A DNA stretch of 10,987 nucleotides from Sabulitectum sp964571965 (GTDB taxonomy: Bacteria; Fermentibacterota; Fermentibacteria; Fermentibacterales; JCC-6): the NCBI GenBank assembly GCA_964571965.1, contig CAZNFQ010000074.1, forward strand, positions 1 through 10,987, given 5' to 3'. Numbering within the stretch: position 1 is the stretch's first letter; every line of letters begins with the position of its first letter. The translations under genes and the position numbers were made by a program. Positions 1 through 7,085 of this stretch are shown here, one piece after another. Under the pieces are notes generated by a model that was not told where the DNA came from, did not search any database, and saw only the letters and a list, made by a program, of their open reading frames with translations.

Positions 1-833
1 CGGCATTTCACTCCCGGTTTTCTGTATCTTATCTGAACTTCACATTCAAACTCATCACCGGGGGGATCCACCAGCCAGTTGATACTATCAATAAGGCATG
101 CTCCGCTGTAAAGACTAGCCCTTTCGCCTGTGACCACTCTGTTTGAGGCTGTGTCCAGTCGAACCACATACCGTCTGTCTCCGTGGGCACCAATTCCTTT
201 TCTCTGGCCGATAGTGTACCCTTCAAGCCCCTGATGTACTCCGATCAGGTTTCCTTCGGTATCCACTATATCCCCGGGAATGCCTTTTCCCACAAGAGGA
301 AAGCAGAGATCCTGGCTTTCTTTGACCATGAAAGGAAGTCCCGAGTCCCGAGCTTCCTGCCTCACATCCGGTTTCAGGCTGTTTTCCAGGGGGAACCAGC
401 ACCGGGAGAGTATCTCTACGGGAACGAGTGAGAGGAAATAGCTCTGGTCCTTCATTTTATCGAAGCCCCTGGAGAGAACTCCATTCCTGTATGAGGCATA
501 GTGACCGGTGACGAGAAATTCTCCCGGTTCGAGGATAGAAAAAGGAAGCGCCAGCTTGACCAAGGCATTGCACATGGCGCAGGGATTGGGAGTCAGACCC
601 ATTTTCAGCATTCCAAGAGAGGGTTCTTTAACCTTTTCCCTGAAAGCAGCTTCCGCGGGTATTACGACAAGTTCCACGCCAAGCTGCCTGCAGCATTCCA
701 CAGCTTCAGCCTGAAGGCTTCCATCCCTGGTCTTCACGTGAACCGCTCTTACTCTCCGGAATCTTTCAGTACACCTAAGAAGAGATACCGTGGAGTCCAC
801 ACCGCCTGAAACGCACACAAGGGCAGAGGACAT
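1..833 (-). CDS. mnmA: tRNA-specific 2-thiouridylase MnmA (3' end missing)
   Basis: This enzyme makes the 2-thiouridine at wobble position 34 of Lys, Glu and Gln tRNAs, using ATP to adenylate the uridine and a cysteine persulfide as sulfur source. The 277 visible residues carry the PP-loop SGGVDS (9-14), TPNPCAMCN (81-89, with the likely catalytic Cys88), TGHYA (109-113), KDQSYFL (128-134), SQDLCF (173-178, with the second catalytic Cys177) and HQGLEGYTIGQRKGIG (200-215). The C-terminal beta-barrel domain has begun (IRYRKPG) when the window ends, so some tens of residues are missing. The ATG at 833 puts eight residues before the PP-loop, as is usual; the only purine-rich stretch ahead of it (CAGGA) touches the start codon, so its ribosome site is poor. 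It follows apgM after five bases. It is shorter than E. coli MnmA in the stretch after the PP-loop and again after Cys177. Family assignment is firm; the gene is open at the left edge. Confidence 0.95.
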   Translation of the reverse strand, partial: MSSALVCVSGGVDSTVSLLRCTERFRRVRAVHVKTRDGSLQAEAVECCRQLGVELVVIPAEAAFREKVKEPSLGMLKMGLTPNPCAMCNALVKLALPFSILEPGEFLVTGHYASYRNGVLSRGFDKMKDQSYFLSLVPVEILSRCWFPLENSLKPDVRQEARDSGLPFMVKESQDLCFPLVGKGIPGDIVDTEGNLIGVHQGLEGYTIGQRKGIGAHGDRRYVVRLDTASNRVVTGERASLYSGACLIDSINWLVDPPGDEFECEVQIRYRKPGVKC

Positions 834-838
834 TCCTG

Positions 839-2050
839 TCAGGCACCGAACTTGGCCAGCCTGCCGGCGGCTGCCAGAAGAAGGGGCATCAACTGGCATG
901 CTGGGAAGGTTCCCAGTGCCCCCTGAAGACATTCCCTTTCCGTGAACCTGCTGCTCCATCCTGCTCTCTGAGGTCCGCCGTAAATGAGCACAGGCACAGG
1001 ATGCCAGCTGTGCAGTTTCATGGGACAGGGTGTGGAATGATCACCTGTTATGCATATCACGTCGAACCCGCATTCGAGAAGCCCGGGGACTGCGCTGTCG
1101 AAACGCTCGATCTCTGCGATCTTCCTTCGATAATCGCCGTCTTCCCCTGAACTGTCAGTGTATTTATGGTGGAGGAAAACGAAATTCTTACCGTCAGACA
1201 GAGCTTTGGAAGCTGCTGAGATCTGCCCGGTCAAATCCGCCGGTTCAGAGTCGTAAAGGTCCATTCCAGCAAGGGAAGCGACCCCGCGGTACATGGGATA
1301 GAGGGCAACGGCTGCGGCATTCAGCTTGAACCTGGTCTCCATGGAGGGAAGATCTTCATGAAGGGCGAAACCCCTGAGGAGAATACCGTTTGCCGGTTTC
1401 TTATCTCTGAGTATTTCCATTGCCCTGGAAATGAACTCTTCGATTATGGATACGGTAAACTCCGCATCTGAACCGGTTTTGGTAACCGGGACGGGTTTCT
1501 CTCCCACCAGCCCGGGATCCGTATCGTGAATGTTCTGGGAAAGACCGGGGCCCCTGAAAACCACGCATGCTCTGTGTTCCTTCACAGGTTCCACGAATGT
1601 CTGAACACCAGAAATGGTGATCACCCTCAGACTGTCAACCAGTTCTTCACATTTCTCCGTGGAGATCCTTCCCGCACGCCTGTCTGTTATTACACCGTTT
1701 TCGCCCAGTGTGCAGAAATTAATTCTTGCAGCGAGATCTCCGTGCTGAAGCTGAAAACCGATACCCAGTGCCGCAAGAGCTCCACGGCCCACCATACAGG
1801 TAACGGGATCATAACCGAAAAGCGCCAGATGGCCCGGACCGCTTCCCGGGGTTATACCTCTGCCCACAGGCAGATGCTGACCAAGGGCGCCGGCTGAGGC
1901 CAAAGCGTCGAGGTTGGGAGTAACCGCAGCTTCCAGAGGGGTTTTTCCATCAAGCTCCGGTATTGAAATATCACCTACGCCGTCCATCACCGCAAGCAAT
2001 ATTGATCCCCCGTGCTCAAGGGCCAGATCCTGAATAACGTCCTTCATCAT
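839..2050 (-). CDS. apgM: 2,3-bisphosphoglycerate-independent phosphoglycerate mutase, archaeal type (ApgM)
   Basis: It interconverts 3- and 2-phosphoglycerate in glycolysis and gluconeogenesis in the cytoplasm. The protein belongs to the alkaline-phosphatase superfamily: VMDGVGD near the N-terminus supplies a metal ligand, TPGSGPGHLALFGYDP (about 67-82) holds the serine that is phosphorylated during catalysis, and ITGDHSTP and HSWHPVPVLIYGG near residues 334-360 provide the remaining metal ligands. Its length of about 403 residues fits the archaeal-type family (about 400) and is shorter than GpmI (about 510). Three start codons stand in a row (TTG 2053, ATG 2050, ATG 2047). I choose ATG 2050 because a GAGG element lies six bases upstream and the ATG overlaps the purM stop by one base (TGATG), a typical coupling arrangement. 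ApgM is common in archaea and scattered in bacteria. The reaction is inferred from family; substrate specificity is not visible directly. Confidence 0.93.
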   Translation of the reverse strand: MMKDVIQDLALEHGGSILLAVMDGVGDISIPELDGKTPLEAAVTPNLDALASAGALGQHLPVGRGITPGSGPGHLALFGYDPVTCMVGRGALAALGIGFQLQHGDLAARINFCTLGENGVITDRRAGRISTEKCEELVDSLRVITISGVQTFVEPVKEHRACVVFRGPGLSQNIHDTDPGLVGEKPVPVTKTGSDAEFTVSIIEEFISRAMEILRDKKPANGILLRGFALHEDLPSMETRFKLNAAAVALYPMYRGVASLAGMDLYDSEPADLTGQISAASKALSDGKNFVFLHHKYTDSSGEDGDYRRKIAEIERFDSAVPGLLECGFDVICITGDHSTPCPMKLHSWHPVPVLIYGGPQRAGWSSRFTERECLQGALGTFPACQLMPLLLAAAGRLAKFGA

Positions 2051-3087
2051 CAATCACCTCTGTCGTTGGAATACTCTATTTTCCCGGAATCGGTTATCAC
2101 GCCGGCAGCAAAAGGCCTGCTTCCCCCCTGACGGAGAAGTTTAAGAGCCCGACCGGGCTGAGATGTGGTGAAAAGGAAACCGGCACCCATGTTGAAGGCC
2201 CGGCGCATTTCCTTTTCCTCTATGGAACCCAGTTGCCCGATGAGAGAGAATACAGGTGGAACGTCCCAGACAGGTGTTATGAGAGCTCCGCAGCCGTCCG
2301 GGAGTATTCTTACGAGGTTTCCGGGAATTCCCCCTCCGGTTATGTGCGCCATGCCTGTTACCAGGTTATCATCCAGCAGCGGCTTCATGTCTTTCAGATA
2401 ACTCCTGTGAACCTTAAGGAGAGCTTCACCCAGAGTTTCCCCTCCCAGGGAATCCGGTCTGTCCGAAACGGTCATGCGGGATTTATCGAAGAGAACGGCT
2501 CTGGCAAGAGAATAGCCGTTGGTATGAAGACCTGAAGACGGCAGTCCTAAAATGGTCTGACCGGGTTCGATTGCAGAACCGTCTATTATCCGGGACTCAT
2601 CCACCACACCAACTATGGTGCCGGCAACATCGTAGTCGCCCGGTTTGTAAAAACCCGGCATTTCCGCAGTTTCTCCGCCAAGGAGCGCAAGACCGTTACT
2701 GGAGCAGGCCCCAGCCAGACCGGTTACGATAGAGGCGGCGACCGCCGCATCGAGGCTGCCGCAGGCAAGATAGTCCATGAAGAAAAGAGGAATGGCTCCC
2801 TGAACCAGAATATCGTTCACGCAGTGGTTAACAAGATCCATTCCCACTGTGGAGTAGTCTTCCGCCATGGAAGCAACCTTTATCTTGGTCCCCACGCCGT
2901 CGGTGCTGGCAACTAGAACCGGCTTCTCCATCCCGGGGAAATCGGCTCTGTAAAGGCCGCCGAAGTGACCGAGTTCAGACAGTACGTTCCCGTTGAAGGT
3001 TTTCCTGACTTCCTTCTTCATGAGGTCAACCGCACGGGTACCCTCGTCGATATCCACTCCGCTCTGTTTGTAATCGAATCCGCTCAT
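2050..3087 (-). CDS. purM: phosphoribosylformylglycinamidine cyclo-ligase (AIR synthetase)
   Basis: It catalyses the fifth step of de novo purine synthesis, the ATP-dependent ring closure of FGAM to aminoimidazole ribotide. The 345-residue product has the usual family length and starts with the typical MSGFDYKQSGVDI. Visible hallmarks are ASTDGVGTKIK (60-70), GMDLVNHCVNDIL (82-94), the LLGGETAEMPGFY loop (135-147), the LPSSGLHTNGYSL segment and the HITGGGIPGNLVRILP segment in the C-terminal half. All are conserved in the PurM/PurL/ThiL/HypE/SelD ATP-binding superfamily, and the order is that of PurM. The ATG at 3087 overlaps the stop of the upstream sugar-kinase gene as ATGA, and AGGGTGA lies a few bases before it, so translation is probably coupled. 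No other purine gene is in the window; its neighbours are a PfkB kinase and a glycolytic mutase. Confidence 0.97.
   Translation of the reverse strand: MSGFDYKQSGVDIDEGTRAVDLMKKEVRKTFNGNVLSELGHFGGLYRADFPGMEKPVLVASTDGVGTKIKVASMAEDYSTVGMDLVNHCVNDILVQGAIPLFFMDYLACGSLDAAVAASIVTGLAGACSSNGLALLGGETAEMPGFYKPGDYDVAGTIVGVVDESRIIDGSAIEPGQTILGLPSSGLHTNGYSLARAVLFDKSRMTVSDRPDSLGGETLGEALLKVHRSYLKDMKPLLDDNLVTGMAHITGGGIPGNLVRILPDGCGALITPVWDVPPVFSLIGQLGSIEEKEMRRAFNMGAGFLFTTSQPGRALKLLRQGGSRPFAAGVITDSGKIEYSNDRGD
2057..2060 (-). promoter_or_regulatory. ribosome binding site of apgM
   Basis: On the coding strand AGAGGTGA precedes three tandem start codons TTG, ATG, ATG. The GAGG core is six bases from ATG 2050, three from TTG 2053 and nine from ATG 2047, which is why I prefer ATG 2050. 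The site lies within the end of purM. Confidence 0.65.
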
Positions 3088-4001
3088 TCTTTCACCCTGT
3101 CAAGCTGATTTGTGGAAAGGTAGAAATTCAGTCTTTCATCTATTTTGGCCCGGTTGAGGTCTCTCAGGGCCTGCACTCCGAAGCCGCCAATGGCATAGCT
3201 GGCTGTGACCGAACCATAGCAGAGACCCCTGGTGATGTTCCTGTATGTGAGCTTCCCGCCAACACCTGATAGATAGCCAAGCATTCCCGCGGCGAAACTG
3301 TCGCCTGCTCCGGTGGGGTCCACCACCTTGTCCACGGGACAGGCGGGCAGAAGAAAGGGTCTTGGTCCGCCAAGGACCATCACACCGCTGGCTCCAAGTT
3401 TGATAACCACGAATCCGGGGCCTCTTTTAAGTATGTAGCGCCCGGCTTTGAATAGGTCGTTGGTGCCGGATATCTGCCTTGCTTCACTGGCATTCAGAAA
3501 CAGAAGATCCACCTTTTTTATTACCTTGAGCACCGTGTCCTTCTTGTGTTCGATCCAGAGATTCATGGTATCCATTGCTATCCAGGAAGGGTTCTCGACC
3601 TGTTCCAGAACCTGCAGCTGCAGCTCAGGATCGATGTTTGCCAGGAAAACGCATGGGGTTTTTCTGTAGCTTTCGGGAAGAACCGGTTCGAAGCTGGCGA
3701 AAACACCCAGTTCCGTTCTTATGGTTCTGGCGTCCCCGAAATCGGGTCCGTATACCCCTTCCCATCTGAATGTGGGACCCCTTCCAATGGTAAGTCCTTC
3801 CACATCGATGTTTCTTCCCTTCAGGAATTCCTTCTCTCTGCTGGGAAAATCAGGACCCACCACTCCAACGATCCGCACTTTATCCAGCTGCCCCGCGGCG
3901 AGTCCGAAATAAACGGCGGAACCTCCCAGAGTGTCTTCTGCCTTTCCGGCAGGGGTGGTCAGCGTATCCAGTGCAACTGAGCCTACAACGAGAACAGACA
4001 T
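3084..4001 (-). CDS. PfkB-family (ribokinase-like) carbohydrate kinase, substrate unknown
   Basis: This is an ATP-dependent kinase of the ribokinase/PfkB fold that phosphorylates a sugar, nucleoside or related alcohol; the substrate cannot be read from sequence. The N-terminal strand MSVLVVGSVALDTL and the LGGSAVYFGLAA segment (25-36) form the substrate side. The C-terminal signature DPTGAGDSFAAGM (228-240) carries the anion hole and the catalytic base Asp234, and VVIKLGASGVMVL (198-210) precedes it as usual. FLNASEARQISG (168-179) is the N-x-x-E-type motif that helps bind Mg-phosphate. Its 305 residues are normal for the family. The start is ATG 4001, with GAGAGGA six bases upstream. It lies 12 bases after argS and overlaps purM by four. 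Candidates include adenosine or another nucleoside kinase, given the purM neighbour, or a sugar kinase; the GSVALDT and LGGSAVYF pattern fits the broad bacterial/archaeal ribokinase-like subgroups rather than 6-phosphofructokinase itself. Confidence 0.9.
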   Translation of the reverse strand: MSVLVVGSVALDTLTTPAGKAEDTLGGSAVYFGLAAGQLDKVRIVGVVGPDFPSREKEFLKGRNIDVEGLTIGRGPTFRWEGVYGPDFGDARTIRTELGVFASFEPVLPESYRKTPCVFLANIDPELQLQVLEQVENPSWIAMDTMNLWIEHKKDTVLKVIKKVDLLFLNASEARQISGTNDLFKAGRYILKRGPGFVVIKLGASGVMVLGGPRPFLLPACPVDKVVDPTGAGDSFAAGMLGYLSGVGGKLTYRNITRGLCYGSVTASYAIGGFGVQALRDLNRAKIDERLNFYLSTNQLDRVKE

Positions 4002-4013
4002 GACTGTTCCTCT

Positions 4014-5702
4014 CTACATTTTTTCCGGGGCTCTCACCCCGAGAATATTCAGAAGGTCGTTCAAAGCATTCTTAACAGCCAGGCAGATAAGAAGCCTTGC
4101 CCTGGTGAGGGGCATATTTTCAGGATCTATCACCCTGTGGTGCTGGTAAAAACCATGGAAAGCGGTTGCAGTTTCTGCAAGAAGTTCTGTAATGCGATGC
4201 GGTTCCAGGGCTTCTGAAGCAGCGTGAATCCTCAGGGGAATGGTTTCCAGAAGCCGAAGCAGATCCCTTTCCCTTTCTTCCGCATGATACTCGGGAATAT
4301 CCGCAAGGTCGGTGGAAGACAGCCGCAGACCGGGAGACAGGTTCCGCAGGATACCCGATATTCTCGCAAAGGCATACTGCACGTAGAAAACCGGGTTCTC
4401 TTCGTTGTCTGCCGCCGCTGCCGCCAGATCGAAATCCATGTGGGCTTCAGCCCTTCGGGTAAGGAATATGTATCTGACCACATCCGCTGAACCCACCTCT
4501 TCAACAAGGTCCCGGAGGGTTACGAAATTGCCGGATCTGGTGGACATCTTTACCTTCTCCCCGTTGCGCAGAAGGGTAACGAACTGATGAAGGATGGTTC
4601 TCAGTCTGCCTTCGACCGCATCGGAACCGAGAATGCATTTCAGGGCGGCCTCTACGTCCCTGCAGGTATCGATGTGATCAGAACCGAAAATATCCACCAG
4701 CAGGTCATATCCCCTCTGGAATTTATCCAGGTGATAAGCTATGTCAGGCATTCTGTAGGTATATGTGCCGTCGTCCCTTACGATGACCCTGTCTTCGGGT
4801 CTGTCCATTTCCGAGAATTTCAGCCACAGTTTGTCCGGTGAATCGGTATCGGAATAAACAAGATCCTTCTCCCTCAGCTTATCTATGGCCTTTTCCACCC
4901 CTTCGGGTATCAGTTCGCTCTCGGCAAAATACCTGTCGAATTTTATGCCCAGGAGCTGGAGATCACCGCTTATCAGATCAAATGCCCTCTTACCTGCATA
5001 TTCCCTGAAGGTGTCACGGTCCCCGGGCCACTTCATGTGTCCGCCGTGGCTTCTTTCCAGGGATTCGGCCCATTCCATGATGTAACCGCCCTGATACCCT
5101 CCTTCGGGAACCTGCATATCCGAGCCCAGCAGCTGCATGTATCTTGCTGCAAGGGATTCTGCCAGCCTGTCCATCTGCCTTCCGGCATCATTGAAGTAGT
5201 ATTCCCTTTCCACTGTCCATCCCGTTGCTTCCAGCAGCCTTGAAACAGCGTCTCCCAGAACTGCCTGACGGCAGTGTCCCACGGTTAGTGGACCGGTGGG
5301 ATTTGAACTAACGAATTCCACCAGGGCCCTCTTCCCCGCACCCGGTACAGGCATGAGATCCTTCATGCCATTTTCCGCTATGGAGCACACCGTCTGCCAA
5401 AGATAAGCGGAGGACAGGGTAAAGTTCAGGAATCCGGGTCCGTCCACTGTAACCTTCTCCACCTGGGGAAACAATTCCCTCACGGAATCAGCCATTACTT
5501 CCGCTATTTCCCGCGGAGGCTTCTTCAGGATGGAAGCAAGGGGCATTGCTGAACTGGAAGCAAGGTCTCCGTACTGCAGATTGCGAGACCTGGATACCTC
5601 CACACTGGGTGAAACAGCACCAAAATGCCTTTCAAGGGCACCGATCATTACCGATGCAAGGTCATCCCTTATCTGAAGGGGCGATCTCAAATGTGAATTC
5701 AT
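4014..5702 (-). CDS. argS: arginyl-tRNA synthetase (class I)
   Basis: It charges tRNA-Arg with arginine in the cytoplasm. With the start I chose the protein has 562 residues. An N-terminal additional domain typical of ArgRS (LQYGDLASS and KKPPREIAE) is followed by VEFVSSNPTGPLTVGHCR, the HIGH-motif region, at about 128-145. The YYFNDAGRQMDRLA segment, SDHIDTCRDV, KMSTRSGNFVTL (KMSKS loop, 385-396) and a DALR anticodon-binding domain ending in LGVRAPEKM complete the enzyme. The HIGH motif reads TVGH, with Thr in place of the first His (base positions 5274-5285). The start is uncertain: ATG 5702 gives an N-terminus of normal length but has only a weak ribosome site; ATG 5750 would add 16 residues and TTG 5690 would remove four. 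All of these lie inside rsfS, so the genes overlap by about 41 bases. The next gene follows after 12 bases. Confidence 0.93.
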   Translation of the reverse strand: MNSHLRSPLQIRDDLASVMIGALERHFGAVSPSVEVSRSRNLQYGDLASSSAMPLASILKKPPREIAEVMADSVRELFPQVEKVTVDGPGFLNFTLSSAYLWQTVCSIAENGMKDLMPVPGAGKRALVEFVSSNPTGPLTVGHCRQAVLGDAVSRLLEATGWTVEREYYFNDAGRQMDRLAESLAARYMQLLGSDMQVPEGGYQGGYIMEWAESLERSHGGHMKWPGDRDTFREYAGKRAFDLISGDLQLLGIKFDRYFAESELIPEGVEKAIDKLREKDLVYSDTDSPDKLWLKFSEMDRPEDRVIVRDDGTYTYRMPDIAYHLDKFQRGYDLLVDIFGSDHIDTCRDVEAALKCILGSDAVEGRLRTILHQFVTLLRNGEKVKMSTRSGNFVTLRDLVEEVGSADVVRYIFLTRRAEAHMDFDLAAAAADNEENPVFYVQYAFARISGILRNLSPGLRLSSTDLADIPEYHAEERERDLLRLLETIPLRIHAASEALEPHRITELLAETATAFHGFYQHHRVIDPENMPLTRARLLICLAVKNALNDLLNILGVRAPEKM

Positions 5703-6078
5703 CGTCCGTATCCGATCCGTGTCTGTCCTCGAATTTCTTTGCGGGAGCATCGCTCCACAGAGTTTCCAGGCTGTAGTACTTCCTTACCTCAGGAAGAAAT
5801 ATGTGCACCACGAAGTCAACGAAGTCTAAAAGAATCCAGCTGCCCTCATCGTAGCCTTCTTTGTGATGAAGCCTCCATCCCAGCTCCCTGGAGGAACGCT
5901 CGAGGTGATCGGCTATGGCTCTGCTCTGAATCCTGTTATCGGCGGTGACTATGAGGAAGATGTCCATGGTGAGGGGAAAATCCATCATATCAAGGGCTAT
6001 TACATCATAGCCATGACGCTGATGAACCGCATCCACTATCTGTTCAAGGATGTCAGGACTTTCTATGTCTGCGCTCAA
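5662..6078 (-). CDS. rsfS: ribosome silencing factor RsfS (Iojap/DUF143)
   Basis: RsfS binds ribosomal protein uL14 on the 50S subunit and blocks joining with 30S when nutrients are low. The 138-residue protein shows the complete family core: DIFLIVTADNRIQSRAIADHL (39-59), HKEGYDEGSWILLDFVDFVVHIF (72-94) and the YYSLETLWSDAP segment (101-112). About 25 further residues form a charged, Asp/Glu-rich tail that overlaps the start of argS. The start is TTG 6078: a GGAGG element lies exactly five bases upstream, and no ATG in frame precedes the conserved core without cutting into it. It follows the LytR_C gene by 12 bases. Adjacency of rsfS to a LytR-type gene is seen in other bacteria and supports both calls. 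Confidence 0.95.
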   Translation of the reverse strand: MSADIESPDILEQIVDAVHQRHGYDVIALDMMDFPLTMDIFLIVTADNRIQSRAIADHLERSSRELGWRLHHKEGYDEGSWILLDFVDFVVHIFLPEVRKYYSLETLWSDAPAKKFEDRHGSDTDDEFTFEIAPSDKG

Positions 6079-6083
6079 AAAAA

Positions 6084-6088
6084 CCTCC
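6084..6088 (-). promoter_or_regulatory. ribosome binding site that fixes the TTG start of rsfS
   Basis: A perfect GGAGG on the coding strand is followed by five T and then TTG 6078. It sits in the 12-base gap after the LytR_C stop. No other start codon lies at a usable distance, so the TTG call rests on this site and on homology. Confidence 0.8.
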
Positions 6089-6090
6089 GC

Positions 6091-6585
6091 TCAGTCTCTG
6101 TAGGGAATGTAAAATGAAGGATCATCCCGGTCCCTTCCCAGAATGACCGTTACGTCAATATCAGAATGTGTTCCTGCCCGGGGAAGAAGCATCACAACGG
6201 AAGAGTCGCCCAGCTCCATCACCTCTGCAACCCTGGCTGCAGCTGCATATGATGTATCATGAGAAAGGATAATGGTCTGTTCATAGTCCCTTCTGAAGGC
6301 GTCTGCAGGGGGACCCGGGGCGTAGAAGACCACATCCCCCGATCTGGTTTCAAGGAAGTTCTGGGCTTTCGAAGCAAGATCGTCCACCCCTACTCCGTTT
6401 CTCACCTGAATGTATATGGTATCCGGAGGAGGGGTGGAATCGTTTATCTGAAACATTCCCGCCACCTGCTCCGCTTCAGCCCTTATCCAATCCGGAGAGT
6501 ACACGGCTGCCAGGGTTGCCAGGCTTCCAACGGCAAGTGAAAGGAGGATCACAGGCAGTATTCTGCGCTTTGATGACCTTTTCAC
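6091..6585 (-). CDS. small membrane-anchored protein with a LytR C-terminal (LytR_C-like) domain
   Basis: The function is not known. The 164-residue product starts with a basic cap (KRSSKRR) and one hydrophobic segment at about 9-28, which should anchor it in the inner membrane with the rest outside the cytoplasm. After a linker rich in Pro, Ser and Thr (49-55), a domain of about 100 residues opens with IYIQVRNGVGVDDLASKAQNFL and continues through the IILSHDTSYAAAARVAEVM segment to DIDVTVILGRD near the end. This is the pattern of the LytR_C domain (V-x-NG-x-G near the start, V-x-(I/V)-x-LG-x-D at the end), which is found at the C-terminus of LytR-CpsA-Psr wall-polymer ligases and also alone. 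The LCP catalytic domain is absent. The start is GTG 6585, which overlaps the HIT stop as GTGA, with AGGGAAGAG just upstream; there is no in-frame ATG near the N-terminus. A role at the cell envelope is inference only. Confidence 0.75.
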   Translation of the reverse strand: MKRSSKRRILPVILLSLAVGSLATLAAVYSPDWIRAEAEQVAGMFQINDSTPPPDTIYIQVRNGVGVDDLASKAQNFLETRSGDVVFYAPGPPADAFRRDYEQTIILSHDTSYAAAARVAEVMELGDSSVVMLLPRAGTHSDIDVTVILGRDRDDPSFYIPYRD

Positions 6586-7085
6586 CGGAACTCTTCCCTG
6601 AAAAAGGGCATGAGAACCTCCATGGCCCTTTCAAGAGACTGGGAGACCACCCTGATACCGGAAACGGTGCTCATGAAATTGGTGTCGCCGTTCCATCTGG
6701 GCAGAACGTGCATATGAAGGTGACCCGGTATCCCTGCACCGCCTGCGGAACCGATGTTCCAGCCGCCGTTCATTCCCTGGCAGTTCATTCCGTCCCTGAG
6801 AGCCCTTTCGGCAACCACCAGCATTTCCATCATCTCCCGGGTTTCATCAGGGGTCAGCGCAGAAAGGTCGGGCACATGCCTGAAGGGAACTATCATCATG
6901 TGTCCGTTGATGTAGGGATACCTGTTGAGGACCGCGTATACATTTTCGCCCCTGTGGATCACATGGTTTTCCGCGTCTTTTGTTTGGTCCTCCGAGGCGA
7001 TCGCACAGAAAATACAGCCCTTCGCCCTTTCGCCGGGAGCGGAAACATAATCATATCTCCATGGCGCCCAGAGTCTTTCCAGCAT
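6582..7085 (-). CDS. HIT-family nucleotide hydrolase or phosphorylase (Ap4A-phosphorylase-like)
   Basis: HIT proteins cleave nucleotidyl phosphates such as diadenosine polyphosphates or AMP conjugates through a histidine nucleophile. The 167-residue protein has the triad motif GHLHMHVLPRW at 121-131, with His122, His124 and His126. The fold core YAVLNRYPYINGHMMIVPFRHV lies at 50-71. A CxxC pair in GCIFCAI (Cys24, Cys27) probably binds zinc, together with downstream histidines. The opening LWAPWRYDYV is typical of the bacterial HIT branch that also contains the mycobacterial Ap4A phosphorylase Rv2613c, so hydrolase and phosphorylase activities both remain possible. ATG 7085 overlaps the preceding stop by one base (TGATG), with GGAG seven bases upstream. 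It is followed by the LytR_C gene with a four-base overlap. Confidence 0.93.
   Translation of the reverse strand: MLERLWAPWRYDYVSAPGERAKGCIFCAIASEDQTKDAENHVIHRGENVYAVLNRYPYINGHMMIVPFRHVPDLSALTPDETREMMEMLVVAERALRDGMNCQGMNGGWNIGSAGGAGIPGHLHMHVLPRWNGDTNFMSTVSGIRVVSQSLERAMEVLMPFFREEFR

Noticed and set aside
29..226. Minus-strand open frame of 65 codons at the left edge
   Set aside because: It is out of frame with mnmA, which reads through the same bases with all its motifs.
1526..1897. Plus-strand open frame of about 123 codons
   Set aside because: It is antisense to the catalytic part of apgM and has no recognisable features.
3546..3980. Plus-strand open frame of about 144 codons
   Set aside because: It is antisense to the PfkB kinase and has no recognisable domain or ribosome site.
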